Below are positions 26,534-37,540 of a DNA stretch of 64,000 nt, piece by piece. The stretch is taken from positions 4,351,280 to 4,415,279 of the forward strand of contig NZ_CP004078.1 in NCBI RefSeq assembly GCF_000612505.1. The letters are read 5' to 3'. Position 1 is the first letter of the stretch. Each line of letters opens with the position of its first letter. The translations under genes were made by a program, and so were the position numbers. This DNA comes from Paenibacillus sabinae T27 (GTDB lineage: Bacteria > Bacillota > Bacilli > Paenibacillales > Paenibacillaceae). The notes under the pieces were generated by a model. That model was not told the DNA's origin. It saw nothing but the letters and a program-made list of their open reading frames with translations, and did not search any database.

Positions 26534-27172
26534 TTTATCGAAACTCAAATTAATATATCTATCATATTCATTTTTAACAGCATCAAATGCTTCTATTGCT
26601 TTAAGCCGATTATCGTAAAACAATTCCAGTTCGTTCAAATCGCGTGTCTCATTGTATTTTAATAAATGACTGACAGCAATATTATAATTCTCTGCACATG
26701 TAAGTGATTGTAAAAATCCTTCCGGTTTATCACCAATTATCGCTAACTTATCAATATATTTATATGATTCTCTCGTAGAAGTTTGGGCCTCGTTTATTAA
26801 CTCCTTTAATTTTGAACCATCTACATTTTTATTAAGAAGAACATCACCCAAAATATTTAATGATTCCTTGTCCAATTCATTTATTGAATCCATGAACCCC
26901 CTTCTGTATAGGTCCAATAAATATAAATTATTTATGTATTTTTTTCGGTTATCTGACAGGTACCAAGAATTGTCCTGCTTATATACAGAGATATTAGCTT
27001 GTTTTAAAAGATAAACAGGAACATATAGTCTATTATTGATAATTAATGGTTTCCCTGATGTTTGATTTAATTCTTCTTTACCCCAATAAACTTTAAAATT
27101 ACTATCCGCCCAAGCAACGGAACCAACCAACAAAAAAGTTATCATAATACAAAACATTGTTTTTCTCTTCAA
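26522..27172 (-). CDS. exported protein with copper-amine-oxidase-like stalk domain, function unknown
   Basis: The product has about 216 residues from a TTG start with GGAGGG seven bases upstream. A signal peptide (KRKTMFCIMITFLLVGSVAWA) is followed by a short stalk-domain-like segment (GKPLIINNRLYVPVYLLKQANIS is split by its typical turn) and a helical region rich in Asn, Leu and Lys. Base composition is clearly more AT-rich than its neighbours, suggesting acquisition. No function can be assigned. Confidence 0.7.
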   Translation of the reverse strand: MKRKTMFCIMITFLLVGSVAWADSNFKVYWGKEELNQTSGKPLIINNRLYVPVYLLKQANISVYKQDNSWYLSDNRKKYINNLYLLDLYRRGFMDSINELDKESLNILGDVLLNKNVDGSKLKELINEAQTSTRESYKYIDKLAIIGDKPEGFLQSLTCAENYNIAVSHLLKYNETRDLNELELFYDNRLKAIEAFDAVKNEYDRYINLSFDKAFR

Positions 27173-27263
27173 TTTAAAGCCCTCCAGTTGAAGTATTGGT
27201 AATTTGTTATCCCATTCCATTTTACCAAGGAATGGTATCTTTTTGTTTTACAAAATGAAAAAA

Positions 27264-27304
27264 GGGCGATCCCCAAGTCATCTTGGATGACTTAGGGACA
27301 GCCC
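27264..27304 (-). terminator. terminator of the GH32 gene; member of a repeated hairpin family
   Basis: The stem contains AAGTCATC/GATGACTT within a longer GGGC...GCCC stem and is followed by TTTTTT on the minus strand. A close relative lies at 41100-41143 and a partial one at 43800-43816. Confidence 0.85.
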
Positions 27305-27324
27305 CTACTGTAACTATTGTCCGA

Positions 27325-28830
27325 TTACCACGCCGACCGCAGCTTCCAAATATCCAGCGACGCGATATTCGCGCTGCCGCCGCTTGCGAAGACTTCCAGC
27401 GCAATGCTGGCAGGCTCGGGATAGATATTATTCGTCATGGCCGTACGGTAGTTATCGGTATACAGTTCCACTACACTGGTGTCGACAAAAATATGCAGTT
27501 TCAGCGGCTCTTCGCCTGTTCTTTCCAAAGCTGCCGTGCGGACGCCCTCGCTCCAGCCGTCGGAGCGGGTCCGGTCAAAGCGCAGAACGCCGGTCTTCGT
27601 ATTGTAGACGAGCAGCGTCTGCTGCGAGCCGTCACCTGCGCCCCGCAGCACGAATCCGATTTCTTCGGCGGTGCAGCCGGACATCTCGAACTCCGCCTTG
27701 ATCTCCAGGCAGTCGCTTCCCACATATTTGGGGATTACCGAAGCTCCCGGCGTAACCTCGGTCTGCCCGATATGGAAATGCTCCCGCCGCAGCACTTCCA
27801 GTTCCTTGACCGGCTTAAATATCAGCCGGCTGTCGCTGTCCAGCTCCACGGTCCGGGGCGCCGACATGGCACCGCACCAGTGATTGACGTCGGTCGGTCC
27901 GAAGTCCTTGAACCACGGCATCCAGTCCCAGGCGTTCAGCCAGGCGATAATGATCCGTCTGCCCTGACCGTCCAGGAAGGACTGCGGAGCGTAGTATTCA
28001 AAGCCGTGATCCACATCGCCCATCGTGTCCCAGGTGAACCGGCCGGTCTCATAGTCCATGTCCCCGACCAGATAGATGGTTTTGCGTTCTCCCATGCCCA
28101 TCGGCGAGAACAGCAGCACGTAGCGGCCATCCAGCGGGAAGAAATCCGGGCACTCCCACATCGTTCCCATCGTTCCGTCGCTTTCGGCAAGAACGCCGAC
28201 GTAGTTCCACGCGCGAAGGTCCGGTGATTTGTAAAGCAGCGCTTTGCCAATTCCGTCCTTGCTCGAGCCGACGACCATATACCACGTTCCGTTATGCTTC
28301 CACACTTTCGGGTCGCGGAAATCGGCGGAGCCGTCCTCCGGCGGACCGGGAATGACCGGGTTACCCTCATACTTCTCGAAGGTGATCCCGTCCTGGCTGG
28401 TAGCCAGGCACTGGGACTGGATCAGAACGCCGTCTTTAATGACCGTCCCCGTATAGAGAACGGACAAAATGCCGTTGTCGTCGACCGCGCTGCCCGAAAA
28501 GACACCGCCCCGTTCATGCAGATCATAAGGCTCACTTGGGGCAAGGGCGATCGGCAGATGCTCCCAGTGGACGAGATCTTTGCTTTTGGCGTGGCCCCAG
28601 TGCATGGCGCCCCACTCAGCGGCGTAAGGATAATGCTGATAGAACAGATGATATTCGGCTTTGTAAAAAATCAGGCCGTTCGGATCGTTAATCCAATAGG
28701 CCGGCGCCATAAAATGATATTTCAGCCGGCCCGGGTCTTTGCCGGCGGTGTCCTTGATCCTTGAGATGGACTGTTCCGCTTTTAACAACGCTTCCCGGTG
28801 CAGCAATGCTCCTTGAGTTGGCAGTTCCAC
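27325..28830 (-). CDS. glycoside hydrolase family 32 beta-fructosidase (cytoplasmic)
   Basis: The product has 501 residues and hydrolyses beta-fructosidic bonds in sucrose, inulin or levan oligosaccharides. The three GH32 carboxylates are in place: nucleophile Asp49 (WINDPNG), Asp173 (FRDP) and acid/base Glu226 (WECP). A five-bladed propeller is followed by a C-terminal beta-sandwich. There is no signal peptide. The GTG start at 28830 follows GGAGGG. It lies 20 bases after a GH172 gene, in one operon with an importer, so imported fructo-oligosaccharides are the likely substrate. Confidence 0.92.
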   Translation of the reverse strand: MELPTQGALLHREALLKAEQSISRIKDTAGKDPGRLKYHFMAPAYWINDPNGLIFYKAEYHLFYQHYPYAAEWGAMHWGHAKSKDLVHWEHLPIALAPSEPYDLHERGGVFSGSAVDDNGILSVLYTGTVIKDGVLIQSQCLATSQDGITFEKYEGNPVIPGPPEDGSADFRDPKVWKHNGTWYMVVGSSKDGIGKALLYKSPDLRAWNYVGVLAESDGTMGTMWECPDFFPLDGRYVLLFSPMGMGERKTIYLVGDMDYETGRFTWDTMGDVDHGFEYYAPQSFLDGQGRRIIIAWLNAWDWMPWFKDFGPTDVNHWCGAMSAPRTVELDSDSRLIFKPVKELEVLRREHFHIGQTEVTPGASVIPKYVGSDCLEIKAEFEMSGCTAEEIGFVLRGAGDGSQQTLLVYNTKTGVLRFDRTRSDGWSEGVRTAALERTGEEPLKLHIFVDTSVVELYTDNYRTAMTNNIYPEPASIALEVFASGGSANIASLDIWKLRSAW

Positions 28831-28850
28831 TAGTATCCCTCCACCCTCTC

Positions 28851-30203
28851 TTATTTGGACAAGAACGAATCGCGTACGCTTTTACTTTGCAGGATATTGC
28901 CTTCGGAATGCCAGGACACCCGGTCCGTTTTAATATGAACCTGCTCTTCGCGTCCTTTGGCATAGCCCTCCATCCGTTCTGCGGCCAATCTGAAGGATTC
29001 CGCCATTTCTTCGTTCAGAGTGGCCGGCTTAAGCGGCCCGGGGCTCGGGAATTGCGGCATCCGCTGAATCCGCTCCTCCACCGGCAGAATGCCGAACGGC
29101 TTGGAAGGCAGTGTCTGATACCAGTAAGCGGTCGACGACCAGTCGTCGGACAGGTGATTGGCATGGCCGTGCTCAATCGTCACCTTGAGGCTCTCCGAGA
29201 AATGAACCGGGTCGGTGATATGGAACCGGTAGGAGACCTGATAGCCCGGCACATCGCTCTCATGCACAATGGAGCCGTGGAACGGGAATGCATTTTTTTG
29301 CATCCCCCAGGCATGGTTGAAATAATCCTCGGCGCCGGTGCCGACGATGCTCGGCAGCTTCTCTCCGTCAATGAAGATCATATCGTCACCCTCGCCCCAC
29401 CAGCTGCCCTGGAAATGGGTAACGGAGAGGTTGCAGCCAATATAGTGGCCTTTGCCTTCCGCCTCCAGAATGACGTAGTTGCCCTCACCATCCAGATTGG
29501 CGACCCGGTTGACCTCCGGCGTGTTCACCTGAAGATCCGGCCCCCAGCCGTCGCATGTATTTTCGCGCCGCCACTGCGCATGGAAATAAGCGGTCTCATC
29601 GCCAAGCGGCTGCTTATACAGCTCGTAGTCGATGTGGAAATACAAGCCGAACGGCACATCGTTCTCGTTAATAATCTCGATCTTGGCCCGTTTGCCAAAC
29701 GGCATCGGCAGATAGCAGTTGACCGAAGCCACGCCGCCGAATTTGAACTGCTCCTCCGGCTTTACCGAAACGGTGAACGGAAGGGAGGCGAAGTTGCCGG
29801 GCATGGAATGGCCGATGCAGAAGAAGTCGCCGTACGGCACAAGCACGCTGGGATAGGATTGGTCATCCCAAGTCATACGAATCAGCACCTTGCGGTACCA
29901 GGCCGGATCGGCCGATTCCCAGGTCACGCCGAGCGCGTTGTGAATTTCGTTGACCGGCGCGATTTTGCCGCCCCACTCGGGGTTCATTACGCTCGGCCCA
30001 TGCACGCGGCGGCAGAACGAGGTCATCCAGATATGATTGATGCTGCCGGGTCCTTCCATATCGCCAAGCACGACGGTGCCGCCGGCCGGAATCATCCAGT
30101 AGTCCTGATTTCGCCCGTCCTGATCCCAGCTGGAAACGCGCGCCGTGCGGACCTCCTTCACCTGGGTCAAGTTTCCAAGCAGGTTCAACGATTGAGTATG
30201 CAT
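28851..30203 (-). CDS. DUF2961 / GH172 family glycoside hydrolase
   Basis: The product has 450 residues and is homologous over its full length to the DUF2961 family, now GH172. Characterised members act on alpha-fructofuranosyl or arabinofuranosyl linkages, including difructose dianhydride I. Diagnostic features are the N-terminal PGSINHIWM region and the central VGTGAEDYFNHAW motif, with an acidic residue again in HESDVPGYQ. There is no signal peptide. Pairing with a GH32 enzyme and an importer supports a role in fructan or difructose anhydride catabolism. Confidence 0.88.
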   Translation of the reverse strand: MHTQSLNLLGNLTQVKEVRTARVSSWDQDGRNQDYWMIPAGGTVVLGDMEGPGSINHIWMTSFCRRVHGPSVMNPEWGGKIAPVNEIHNALGVTWESADPAWYRKVLIRMTWDDQSYPSVLVPYGDFFCIGHSMPGNFASLPFTVSVKPEEQFKFGGVASVNCYLPMPFGKRAKIEIINENDVPFGLYFHIDYELYKQPLGDETAYFHAQWRRENTCDGWGPDLQVNTPEVNRVANLDGEGNYVILEAEGKGHYIGCNLSVTHFQGSWWGEGDDMIFIDGEKLPSIVGTGAEDYFNHAWGMQKNAFPFHGSIVHESDVPGYQVSYRFHITDPVHFSESLKVTIEHGHANHLSDDWSSTAYWYQTLPSKPFGILPVEERIQRMPQFPSPGPLKPATLNEEMAESFRLAAERMEGYAKGREEQVHIKTDRVSWHSEGNILQSKSVRDSFLSK

Positions 30204-30277
30204 GCGTAATCTCTCCTTTTTAGCGTGAAATAATATTTTCTATATAAAAAAATTGTTGCCGCTTAAGCCTTGCCCGC

Positions 30278-31171
30278 TTAACCCTTTACAGCCCCGGCCG
30301 TCATACCTTCGATAATGAATCTTTGAAAGACGGCGAAGAACACCAGCTGCGGAATAATAAGTAGCGTGCTTGCCGCGATAATGCCGCCGTAATCAATGTT
30401 GAAGCGGCCTTTGAACTGGGAAATGCCAAGCGAAATCGTAGTCATCGTTTCATCGCTGATCAAGGTTACCGCGAACGGGAACTCATTCCAGATATACAGC
30501 ATGTTGAAAATGAACACCGTGGCGACCACCGGCATAATAATCGGGAATACAACCGATCTGCCCAGCGTGAAGAGACCGCATCCGTCGATAATCGCCGCTT
30601 CCTCCACCTCCCTTGGAAATCCGCGGAGAAAGCCGGTAAAGAGCAGCGTATTGAAGGAAATCGAGGTCGCGATATAGGGAATGACCAGCGAAGCGTACGT
30701 GTTGAGCAGCCCGAAGGACAAGGTCAGCCGGTATACCGGGAACAGCAGGATGAACGCCGGTATGGCTAACCCGGCCAGCAGGAACGCGGTCAAGGAATTT
30801 CTCAAGCGTTCGGAGCGGAATACCATCCGAGTCAAGGCATAGGAGCTCATGAACGTAATCAGCACTTCAATCACGATCGTGATGACGGCGATGATGAATG
30901 TATTTTTATACAGCAGCCCCATATTCAGCGTCGTAAACGCCCGCTCGTAATTGTCAAAGCTCAGCGTCTTGGGCAGACTGAACGGATTGTTCAGAATGTC
31001 GCTGTTTGTTTTGAATGACAACAGAAGCATCCACAGAAAAGGCAGCAGAACGATAAGGGTGACGAGATAAGCGAGCAGGTTCATGCCGGCACTTCCGTTC
31101 ATGCGGCCCTTCTTCATGACTTTCGCCTCTTTCACAGCGGAGCCTGTTGCGGTACCCGATACATAACTCAT
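30278..31171 (-). CDS. carbohydrate ABC transporter permease (MalG type)
   Basis: The product has 297 residues with six membrane spans and an EAA loop near EVEEAAIIDGCGLFTLGRSV. A 25-residue hydrophilic head precedes the first span. AGGGGGAG precedes the ATG. It is the second permease of the fructan-locus importer. Confidence 0.91.
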   Translation of the reverse strand: MSYVSGTATGSAVKEAKVMKKGRMNGSAGMNLLAYLVTLIVLLPFLWMLLLSFKTNSDILNNPFSLPKTLSFDNYERAFTTLNMGLLYKNTFIIAVITIVIEVLITFMSSYALTRMVFRSERLRNSLTAFLLAGLAIPAFILLFPVYRLTLSFGLLNTYASLVIPYIATSISFNTLLFTGFLRGFPREVEEAAIIDGCGLFTLGRSVVFPIIMPVVATVFIFNMLYIWNEFPFAVTLISDETMTTISLGISQFKGRFNIDYGGIIAASTLLIIPQLVFFAVFQRFIIEGMTAGAVKG

Positions 31172-31183
31172 TGAACTCTCCCC

Positions 31184-32059
31184 CTATTCCTCAATGCTCT
31201 TTCTGCTCAGGGTCATATAGATCAGGGAAAAGATCAGGGTTAGCAGAAAGGTAACCGTGGCAATGGCCATGCCGTAACCGTATTCGCCCGAGGTAAAGGT
31301 GATATTGTACATGTAGGTAACCATGACCTCGGATAAATGATTGGGGCCTCCATTCGTCAGCAGCAGCACAGTTTCAAAAATTTTGAACACACCCGTAATA
31401 ATAAGAACGACATTAATCTTGACCGTCTCGTTCATCATCGGAATGGTGATCCGGAACATCTGCTGAATCTTGTTCGCCCCGTCCATGGAGCTCGATTCGT
31501 AGACGTCCCTTGGAATCATCTTGAGTCCGGCCAGAAAGATCGTCGCCAGAAAGCCAATCATCTGCCAGGTAAACACAATGCCGATCGAATACGGAGTCAA
31601 GGTTTTGCCGCCAATCCAGGACAGGGCGAACTGCCCGAGACCCAGCTTGGTCAAAATAACGTTGATCAACCCCATCTGCGGGTCGAGAATGAACACCCAG
31701 ATCAGGCCTACCAGGATCGGAGCGACAATGCTTGGCGCAAAATTCAGCGCTTTGACGGCGTTACCCGCTTTCACCTTGACATTGAGCATCAGGGCGAGCA
31801 GGAAAGCTCCGGGCAGAAGGAGCAGCAGGGAGACGGCCAGAACAATCAGTGTGTTCTTTAGCGAAATCCAGAACAGGGAATCATTCATAAGCCTGCTGAA
31901 ATTATCCAGACCGATAAATTTCGCCGTGCCGATGCCCGTATATTCAGTCAGGCTGTAGTAGAAGGAAATGAGCACGGGCATGATGATGTAGCCCAAATAG
32001 ACAATCATTGTAGGAATCAGCATGAAAAAAATGGTTCTTCGTTTACTGAGCCAGATCAT
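31184..32059 (-). CDS. carbohydrate ABC transporter permease (MalF type)
   Basis: The product has 291 residues with six membrane spans and an EAA loop near VYESSSMDGANKIQQMFRIT. The ATG at 32059 is chosen because GGGGGAG is six bases upstream and because it overlaps, as ATGA, the stop of a small upstream gene. The importer has no ATPase gene here; a shared MsmX-type ATPase is likely. Confidence 0.9.
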   Translation of the reverse strand: MIWLSKRRTIFFMLIPTMIVYLGYIIMPVLISFYYSLTEYTGIGTAKFIGLDNFSRLMNDSLFWISLKNTLIVLAVSLLLLLPGAFLLALMLNVKVKAGNAVKALNFAPSIVAPILVGLIWVFILDPQMGLINVILTKLGLGQFALSWIGGKTLTPYSIGIVFTWQMIGFLATIFLAGLKMIPRDVYESSSMDGANKIQQMFRITIPMMNETVKINVVLIITGVFKIFETVLLLTNGGPNHLSEVMVTYMYNITFTSGEYGYGMAIATVTFLLTLIFSLIYMTLSRKSIEE

Positions 32060-32202
32060 TTCTTTCTCCCCCATCCGACAGAGGTTGTTCCGCTTCCCGT
32101 AGCCGGCTTGCCGTTATATTCTGAAATGGCTTCGGACCTTACGGAACTTGCCGAGACAATCAGCAGAAGGATCAGCGCGCCCAGAGTAAAGCTTCCAATC
32201 AT
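32056..32202 (-). CDS. 48-residue single-pass membrane protein in the fructan importer operon
   Basis: This small gene fills the gap between the binding-protein and permease genes. It reads from ATG 32202 with AAAGGCGG eight bases upstream and ends in a TGA that overlaps the permease ATG. The product begins MIGSFTLGALILLLIVSASS, one clear membrane span, followed by about 28 polar residues. Position, ribosome site and coupling support a real gene. It could be a small accessory subunit of the importer. I do not recognise a family. Confidence 0.65.
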   Translation of the reverse strand: MIGSFTLGALILLLIVSASSVRSEAISEYNGKPATGSGTTSVGWGRKK

Positions 32203-32283
32203 GACATCAACCGCCTTTCCGAAGGTTTGGTATCGGCTGCCGCTTAGGCGCCGGAGCGCTTGGCGGCAGCCTGTGCTTATCCA

Positions 32284-33588
32284 TTACTTCGCGACTTTCT
32301 GGTCAATCAGATCGAGCGCTTGTTCCGGCTTGTAAATGCCGTTGATGACGCCGTAAATGCTGTCGTTAAGCTGGTTGGCCACCGCCTCGCTTACCACCAG
32401 ATCGGGCTGCGCCTTCGCCCGCTCCCAGCCCGGCTCATTCAGCTTGCTGATTACTTCCGCGTATACCGGATACTTCGCCTTGTCCACAGTTCCCGTATAT
32501 TTCACGACCGGCGGCGCCTCGTTCTCGGCCATCACCGCCGCGCCTTCCTGGCTGTAGAAGTAGGCAAAGAACTTCTGAACCGCGTCATACTTGGCCGGGT
32601 CGTCCTTGACTTTGGCGCTTGCGACCAGCGGAGCCGCGGCGACAGCCATGGCAATCTTCTGGTTGCCGACGCCGTCGGAGAAGGTCGGACCCCAGGAGAA
32701 GCCGGCCGTTTTGCCGATTGGGCTGCCTTCAATCTTCTTCGTCTCCCACACGCCGGCATCCAGCATGGCGGCCTTGCCGCCGGTGAACATTTCGACTGCC
32801 TGGAAGTAGGACAGCGTCGAGACATTTTCCGGGAAAGCCCCGTTCACCCGAAGCTCGTCAATCTTGTTGAACAACTTCAAGAAGTCGGGATTGTTGAATT
32901 TCTCTTTGCCGCTCTCGATGTCGCCGATTTTGTCAAAGAATCCATACCGGGTCAGCATGCCGAGGAAAGCCCATGTGCTGAACGTATCCTTCGAGCCCTT
33001 CGCAATGGTAACGACGTTGTTCGCTTTGAATACTTTTGCCGCCGCCAGCAGCTCCTCGTACGTTTCCGGCACTTTGACTTTGTATTGATCGAACAACGCC
33101 TTGTTGTACCATAATCCGGTCACGAGCGCCTGATACGGCAGCCCGAACTGCTTGCCCCCATCCTGGTAATCGCTTACCATTTGGGAATCGATGCTTGAAG
33201 CAATATCAGGATTGCTCTTCAGGAAATCGGTCAAATCCAGCAGCAGTCCGGCCTGATTCATTTCCTTGGCCGGGGCCGGCAGCATCCAGAATATATCCGG
33301 AAGGTTGCCTGACTGGGACATCATTTTCATTTTCTTGACATGCTCCTGGGTTTCCGCACCCGTAAGGTCGATCTTGATATCGGGGTATTTCTCCTGGAAT
33401 TTTTGAATAATGCCGTACATATAAGGCTCTTGTTCCTTAACGTTGGCTACGTGCATGGCGATCGATATCGTGACTGGACCCGCCTTGGATGAAGCGTTTT
33501 CATTTTTGGGAGTGCTATTGCTTCCGCAGGCTGCCAAACCGAGAATCAACAAACATGCCATCAGAACAATCAGAAATCTTTTCTTCAT
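32284..33588 (-). CDS. extracellular sugar-binding lipoprotein of the fructan locus
   Basis: The product has 434 residues from ATG 33588 with lipobox LAAC (Cys21), followed by a family 1 solute-binding fold. The first lobe contains DIFWMLPAPAKEMNQAG and ALVTGLWYNKALFDQYK. AGGGGGA lies upstream; ATG 33597 is another possible start. It is the first gene of the operon leading through the small membrane protein and two permeases to GH172 and GH32, and is divergent from an AraC-type regulator. Confidence 0.9.
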   Translation of the reverse strand: MKKRFLIVLMACLLILGLAACGSNSTPKNENASSKAGPVTISIAMHVANVKEQEPYMYGIIQKFQEKYPDIKIDLTGAETQEHVKKMKMMSQSGNLPDIFWMLPAPAKEMNQAGLLLDLTDFLKSNPDIASSIDSQMVSDYQDGGKQFGLPYQALVTGLWYNKALFDQYKVKVPETYEELLAAAKVFKANNVVTIAKGSKDTFSTWAFLGMLTRYGFFDKIGDIESGKEKFNNPDFLKLFNKIDELRVNGAFPENVSTLSYFQAVEMFTGGKAAMLDAGVWETKKIEGSPIGKTAGFSWGPTFSDGVGNQKIAMAVAAAPLVASAKVKDDPAKYDAVQKFFAYFYSQEGAAVMAENEAPPVVKYTGTVDKAKYPVYAEVISKLNEPGWERAKAQPDLVVSEAVANQLNDSIYGVINGIYKPEQALDLIDQKVAK

Positions 33589-33768
33589 AGCTCGCATGTC
33601 CCCCTCTGTATCGAATTCTTCAAGATGGCAAATATTGCTTCTGCCTTTGAAGTACATCCTTATCGTAACCCCTTTTTTATGCCGCGTATTTAGCATAGCT
33701 TATTTTTTATTTATCATTTCTTGCTTTTGTGATACGCTTTCATTTATAGAGGGGAGGGCTTGATTATC

Positions 33769-34641
33769 ATGATCCTGCATCAGATTTCGCCTTACATTCG
33801 CGTCGCCATGGACAATATCGTGGAAGGTCGTTCCTGGGTGATTAAAGAGAGGCAGTTGTTCGATTATGAGCTGCTGTACATTATGGAAGGCACGGTGAAT
33901 GTGACGATCGAGGATACGGTGTATGAAGGCGTTCGCGGCGATATTTTTCTGTTCCGTCCGAAGCAGCGGCATAAAATCACTAAGGTCGGCAAGCAGCGCC
34001 TGCGCCAGCCCCATATCCATTTTGACTTCTTCTATACGGAGGACAGCGAGAAGGTAAAGGTGTCGTTTCGGCCGATCGAAGAGATTGAACCCGAGGAATT
34101 GGCCTACTTCCGGCCGGATATTCTCGATGAGATGCCCGTCCCCCTATCCAGCCACCTGCGGCTGAAGAACCCGGTGCTGATTGAAAAAATGCTGCTGGAC
34201 ATCATCTACGAATACGAAACGAAAATGCCCTACTACGAGTTCAAGGTCAAAGGGTTGTTCATCCAGCTCTGGATTCAGCTGCTCCGCGAAAATTACTGGA
34301 GCCTCAACTCCCATGTCGAGACCAATATGCACTCCCTGATGCACATTAAACAATATTTGATGCATAATACGAACCGCAAAGTCAGTCTGGATGAAATCGC
34401 CAAAATGTCCGGAATCAGCAAGCACTATCTGGTCCGCCTGTTTCAGCAGGCCTTCGGCATGAGTCCCATTCAGTACCACCAGCTCATGCGCGCCCACGCC
34501 GCGAGGCATATGATCCAGTTCACCGCCGATCCGCTGACCGTCATCGCCGAGAACATGGGATTTTCCAGTATTCACGCGTTCAGCCGCTTTTTCAAAACCG
34601 TTGAAGGCAAGAGTCCGTCTTATTACCGGCCCAAAGGTTGA
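33769..34641 (+). CDS. AraC family transcriptional regulator
   Basis: The product has 290 residues: an N-terminal cupin sugar-sensing domain (about 15-95, including YIMEGTVNVTIEDTVYEGVRG) and a C-terminal AraC double helix-turn-helix (about 190-288, including VSLDEIAKMSGISKHYLVRL). The ATG at 33769 is placed about ten bases behind GGGGAGGG. Its divergent position to the fructan importer operon makes it the likely activator of that operon. Confidence 0.9.
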   Translation: MILHQISPYIRVAMDNIVEGRSWVIKERQLFDYELLYIMEGTVNVTIEDTVYEGVRGDIFLFRPKQRHKITKVGKQRLRQPHIHFDFFYTEDSEKVKVSFRPIEEIEPEELAYFRPDILDEMPVPLSSHLRLKNPVLIEKMLLDIIYEYETKMPYYEFKVKGLFIQLWIQLLRENYWSLNSHVETNMHSLMHIKQYLMHNTNRKVSLDEIAKMSGISKHYLVRLFQQAFGMSPIQYHQLMRAHAARHMIQFTADPLTVIAENMGFSSIHAFSRFFKTVEGKSPSYYRPKG

Positions 34642-34759
34642 GGCGCGCGGGATAGGTCTACCTCCTGCTCTGGCCAATCAATGAGGTTTGCTGCAAAAAA
34701 AAGAGACCGGCTAAAGTATCCAGCCAATCCCCTGCCTTTTAAAAGCCGGCCTATCGCTC

Positions 34760-36232
<1,473 letters not shown>

Positions 36233-36240
36233 CTAAACCT

Positions 36241-36254
36241 TGGAACGCGTTACA
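36241..36254. promoter_or_regulatory. candidate LacI-family operator
   Basis: TGGAACGCGTTACA, centred on the palindrome AACGCGTT, lies between the divergent GH1 and LacI genes. A central CG dinucleotide palindrome is usual for LacI-family sites, so it may control both genes. Confidence 0.5.
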
Positions 36255-36289
36255 TGTCAAGCACTTTCTTGCGAAGGAGAACAAGTCCT

Positions 36290-37258
36290 ATGCCCACACT
36301 TGACGAGATTGCCAAGCTGTCAGGTTATTCCAAAGCCACAGTGTCCCGGGTCCTGAATCAATCCCCCCACGTCAGCCCGGAAACCCGGGAGAAAATCCTC
36401 GCCATCATGAAGGAGAAGGACTATGTGCCCAACCGGAACGCCATTTCTTTATCCAAAGGCCAAACCCAGCAAATCGGCATGATCACCATGGACCTCAGCG
36501 AGCTTATCCTGCGATTTATGAACAGCTTTGTTGAACTCTCCGGAAGGAACGGATTCCAGACGATTATCTATACCACCGGCGGAGATCAGCAGAAGGAGCT
36601 TCAGGCCTTCGAGGATCTCAAAAGAAAAAGAGTCGACGCCCTGCTCATTCTGACCTCCGTGAACGATACGAACATCATTGCTTCGTACTGCAAATACGGG
36701 CCGATTGTCTCGTGGCAGCGCATGGACCATCCGGAAATACCGTCGGTCGCCATGAATCAATATGACGGTTATGCCCTCGCCCTCGAGCATTTGATCGAGC
36801 GGGGCTATACGCGTATTGCCAATGCTTTCGGACGCCCAGGCAGCATCAATACCCGGAGCCGACGGCTGGCCTATGAGCACATCATGTCTAAGCACAGTCT
36901 TCCCGCTGCCGAGAAATGGTATTACTCCTCCATTTACAGCATTCGCGACGGCGAACGGGTGGTGCAGTCCCTAGTGGAGGGAACGGATCGGCCCGATGCG
37001 ATTCTGTGCGCCAATGATTTGGTCGCCGCGGGCGTTCTCAGCGAGGCGCGCAGGCAGCGGCTGGACGTGCCCCGGGGTCTGGCCATCGTCGGTTTCGACG
37101 ATTCGGAGCTGTCGCGAACTCTAGGAATAACCACCGTCCGGAATCCGATCGCGGGTCAGGCGGAGAACGCTTTTCTATTGCTGGCTCCGGCACTGCTCGG
37201 GCGAAATCCGCAGCTCCAGCCGCTCTCGTTCAGCCTGGTGAAACGGGAGACTACATAG
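36290..37258 (+). CDS. LacI family transcriptional regulator
   Basis: The product has 322 residues. The N-terminal helix-turn-helix and hinge (TLDEIAKLSGYSKATVSRVL, residues 3-22) are followed by a periplasmic-binding-like effector domain. The ATG at 36290 is preceded by AAGGAG, and an open extension upstream to 36164 has no support. It is divergent from the 6-phospho-beta-glucosidase gene, which it likely represses until the sugar (or its phosphate) is present. Confidence 0.92.
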   Translation: MPTLDEIAKLSGYSKATVSRVLNQSPHVSPETREKILAIMKEKDYVPNRNAISLSKGQTQQIGMITMDLSELILRFMNSFVELSGRNGFQTIIYTTGGDQQKELQAFEDLKRKRVDALLILTSVNDTNIIASYCKYGPIVSWQRMDHPEIPSVAMNQYDGYALALEHLIERGYTRIANAFGRPGSINTRSRRLAYEHIMSKHSLPAAEKWYYSSIYSIRDGERVVQSLVEGTDRPDAILCANDLVAAGVLSEARRQRLDVPRGLAIVGFDDSELSRTLGITTVRNPIAGQAENAFLLLAPALLGRNPQLQPLSFSLVKRETT

Positions 37259-37540
37259 TCCTTTATACCTACCTACTACATTTTTCGACAGGTTAAAAAG
37301 AACCATTCCTTGTTAATGACTAACAATTCCTCTGCACTGGTCCGATACTACTATTGAACTGCTGGAAGGTTTATATAGGCTGTATCGGCTATCATTGTCC
37401 CACAAATATCAGACCTTTTTTCCCACTATTCTCTTCCCTCCCGCCTATACAGCCGCAACCGCAGCTGTTTTCCACAATGATCTTGCCGCCTGACGCGCAG
37501 GTCCTTAGTTTCACATCTTTTGCATCATTCTAGCTTCACC

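Noticed and set aside
28761..30209. 482-codon plus-strand open frame opposite the GH172 gene
   Set aside because: The minus strand encodes a clear DUF2961 enzyme with operon context; the plus frame has no recognisable motif or start site.
33735..33750. cre-like TGATACGCTTTCA between the fructan lipoprotein and AraC genes
   Set aside because: It is one base short of the normal cre spacing and only partly symmetric, so it was not listed as a site.
37259..37540. Inverted GGCTGTAT/ATACAGCC in the gap after the LacI gene
   Set aside because: Short arms about 60 bases apart with no T-run; may be chance, no function assigned. Nothing else is seen in this gap.
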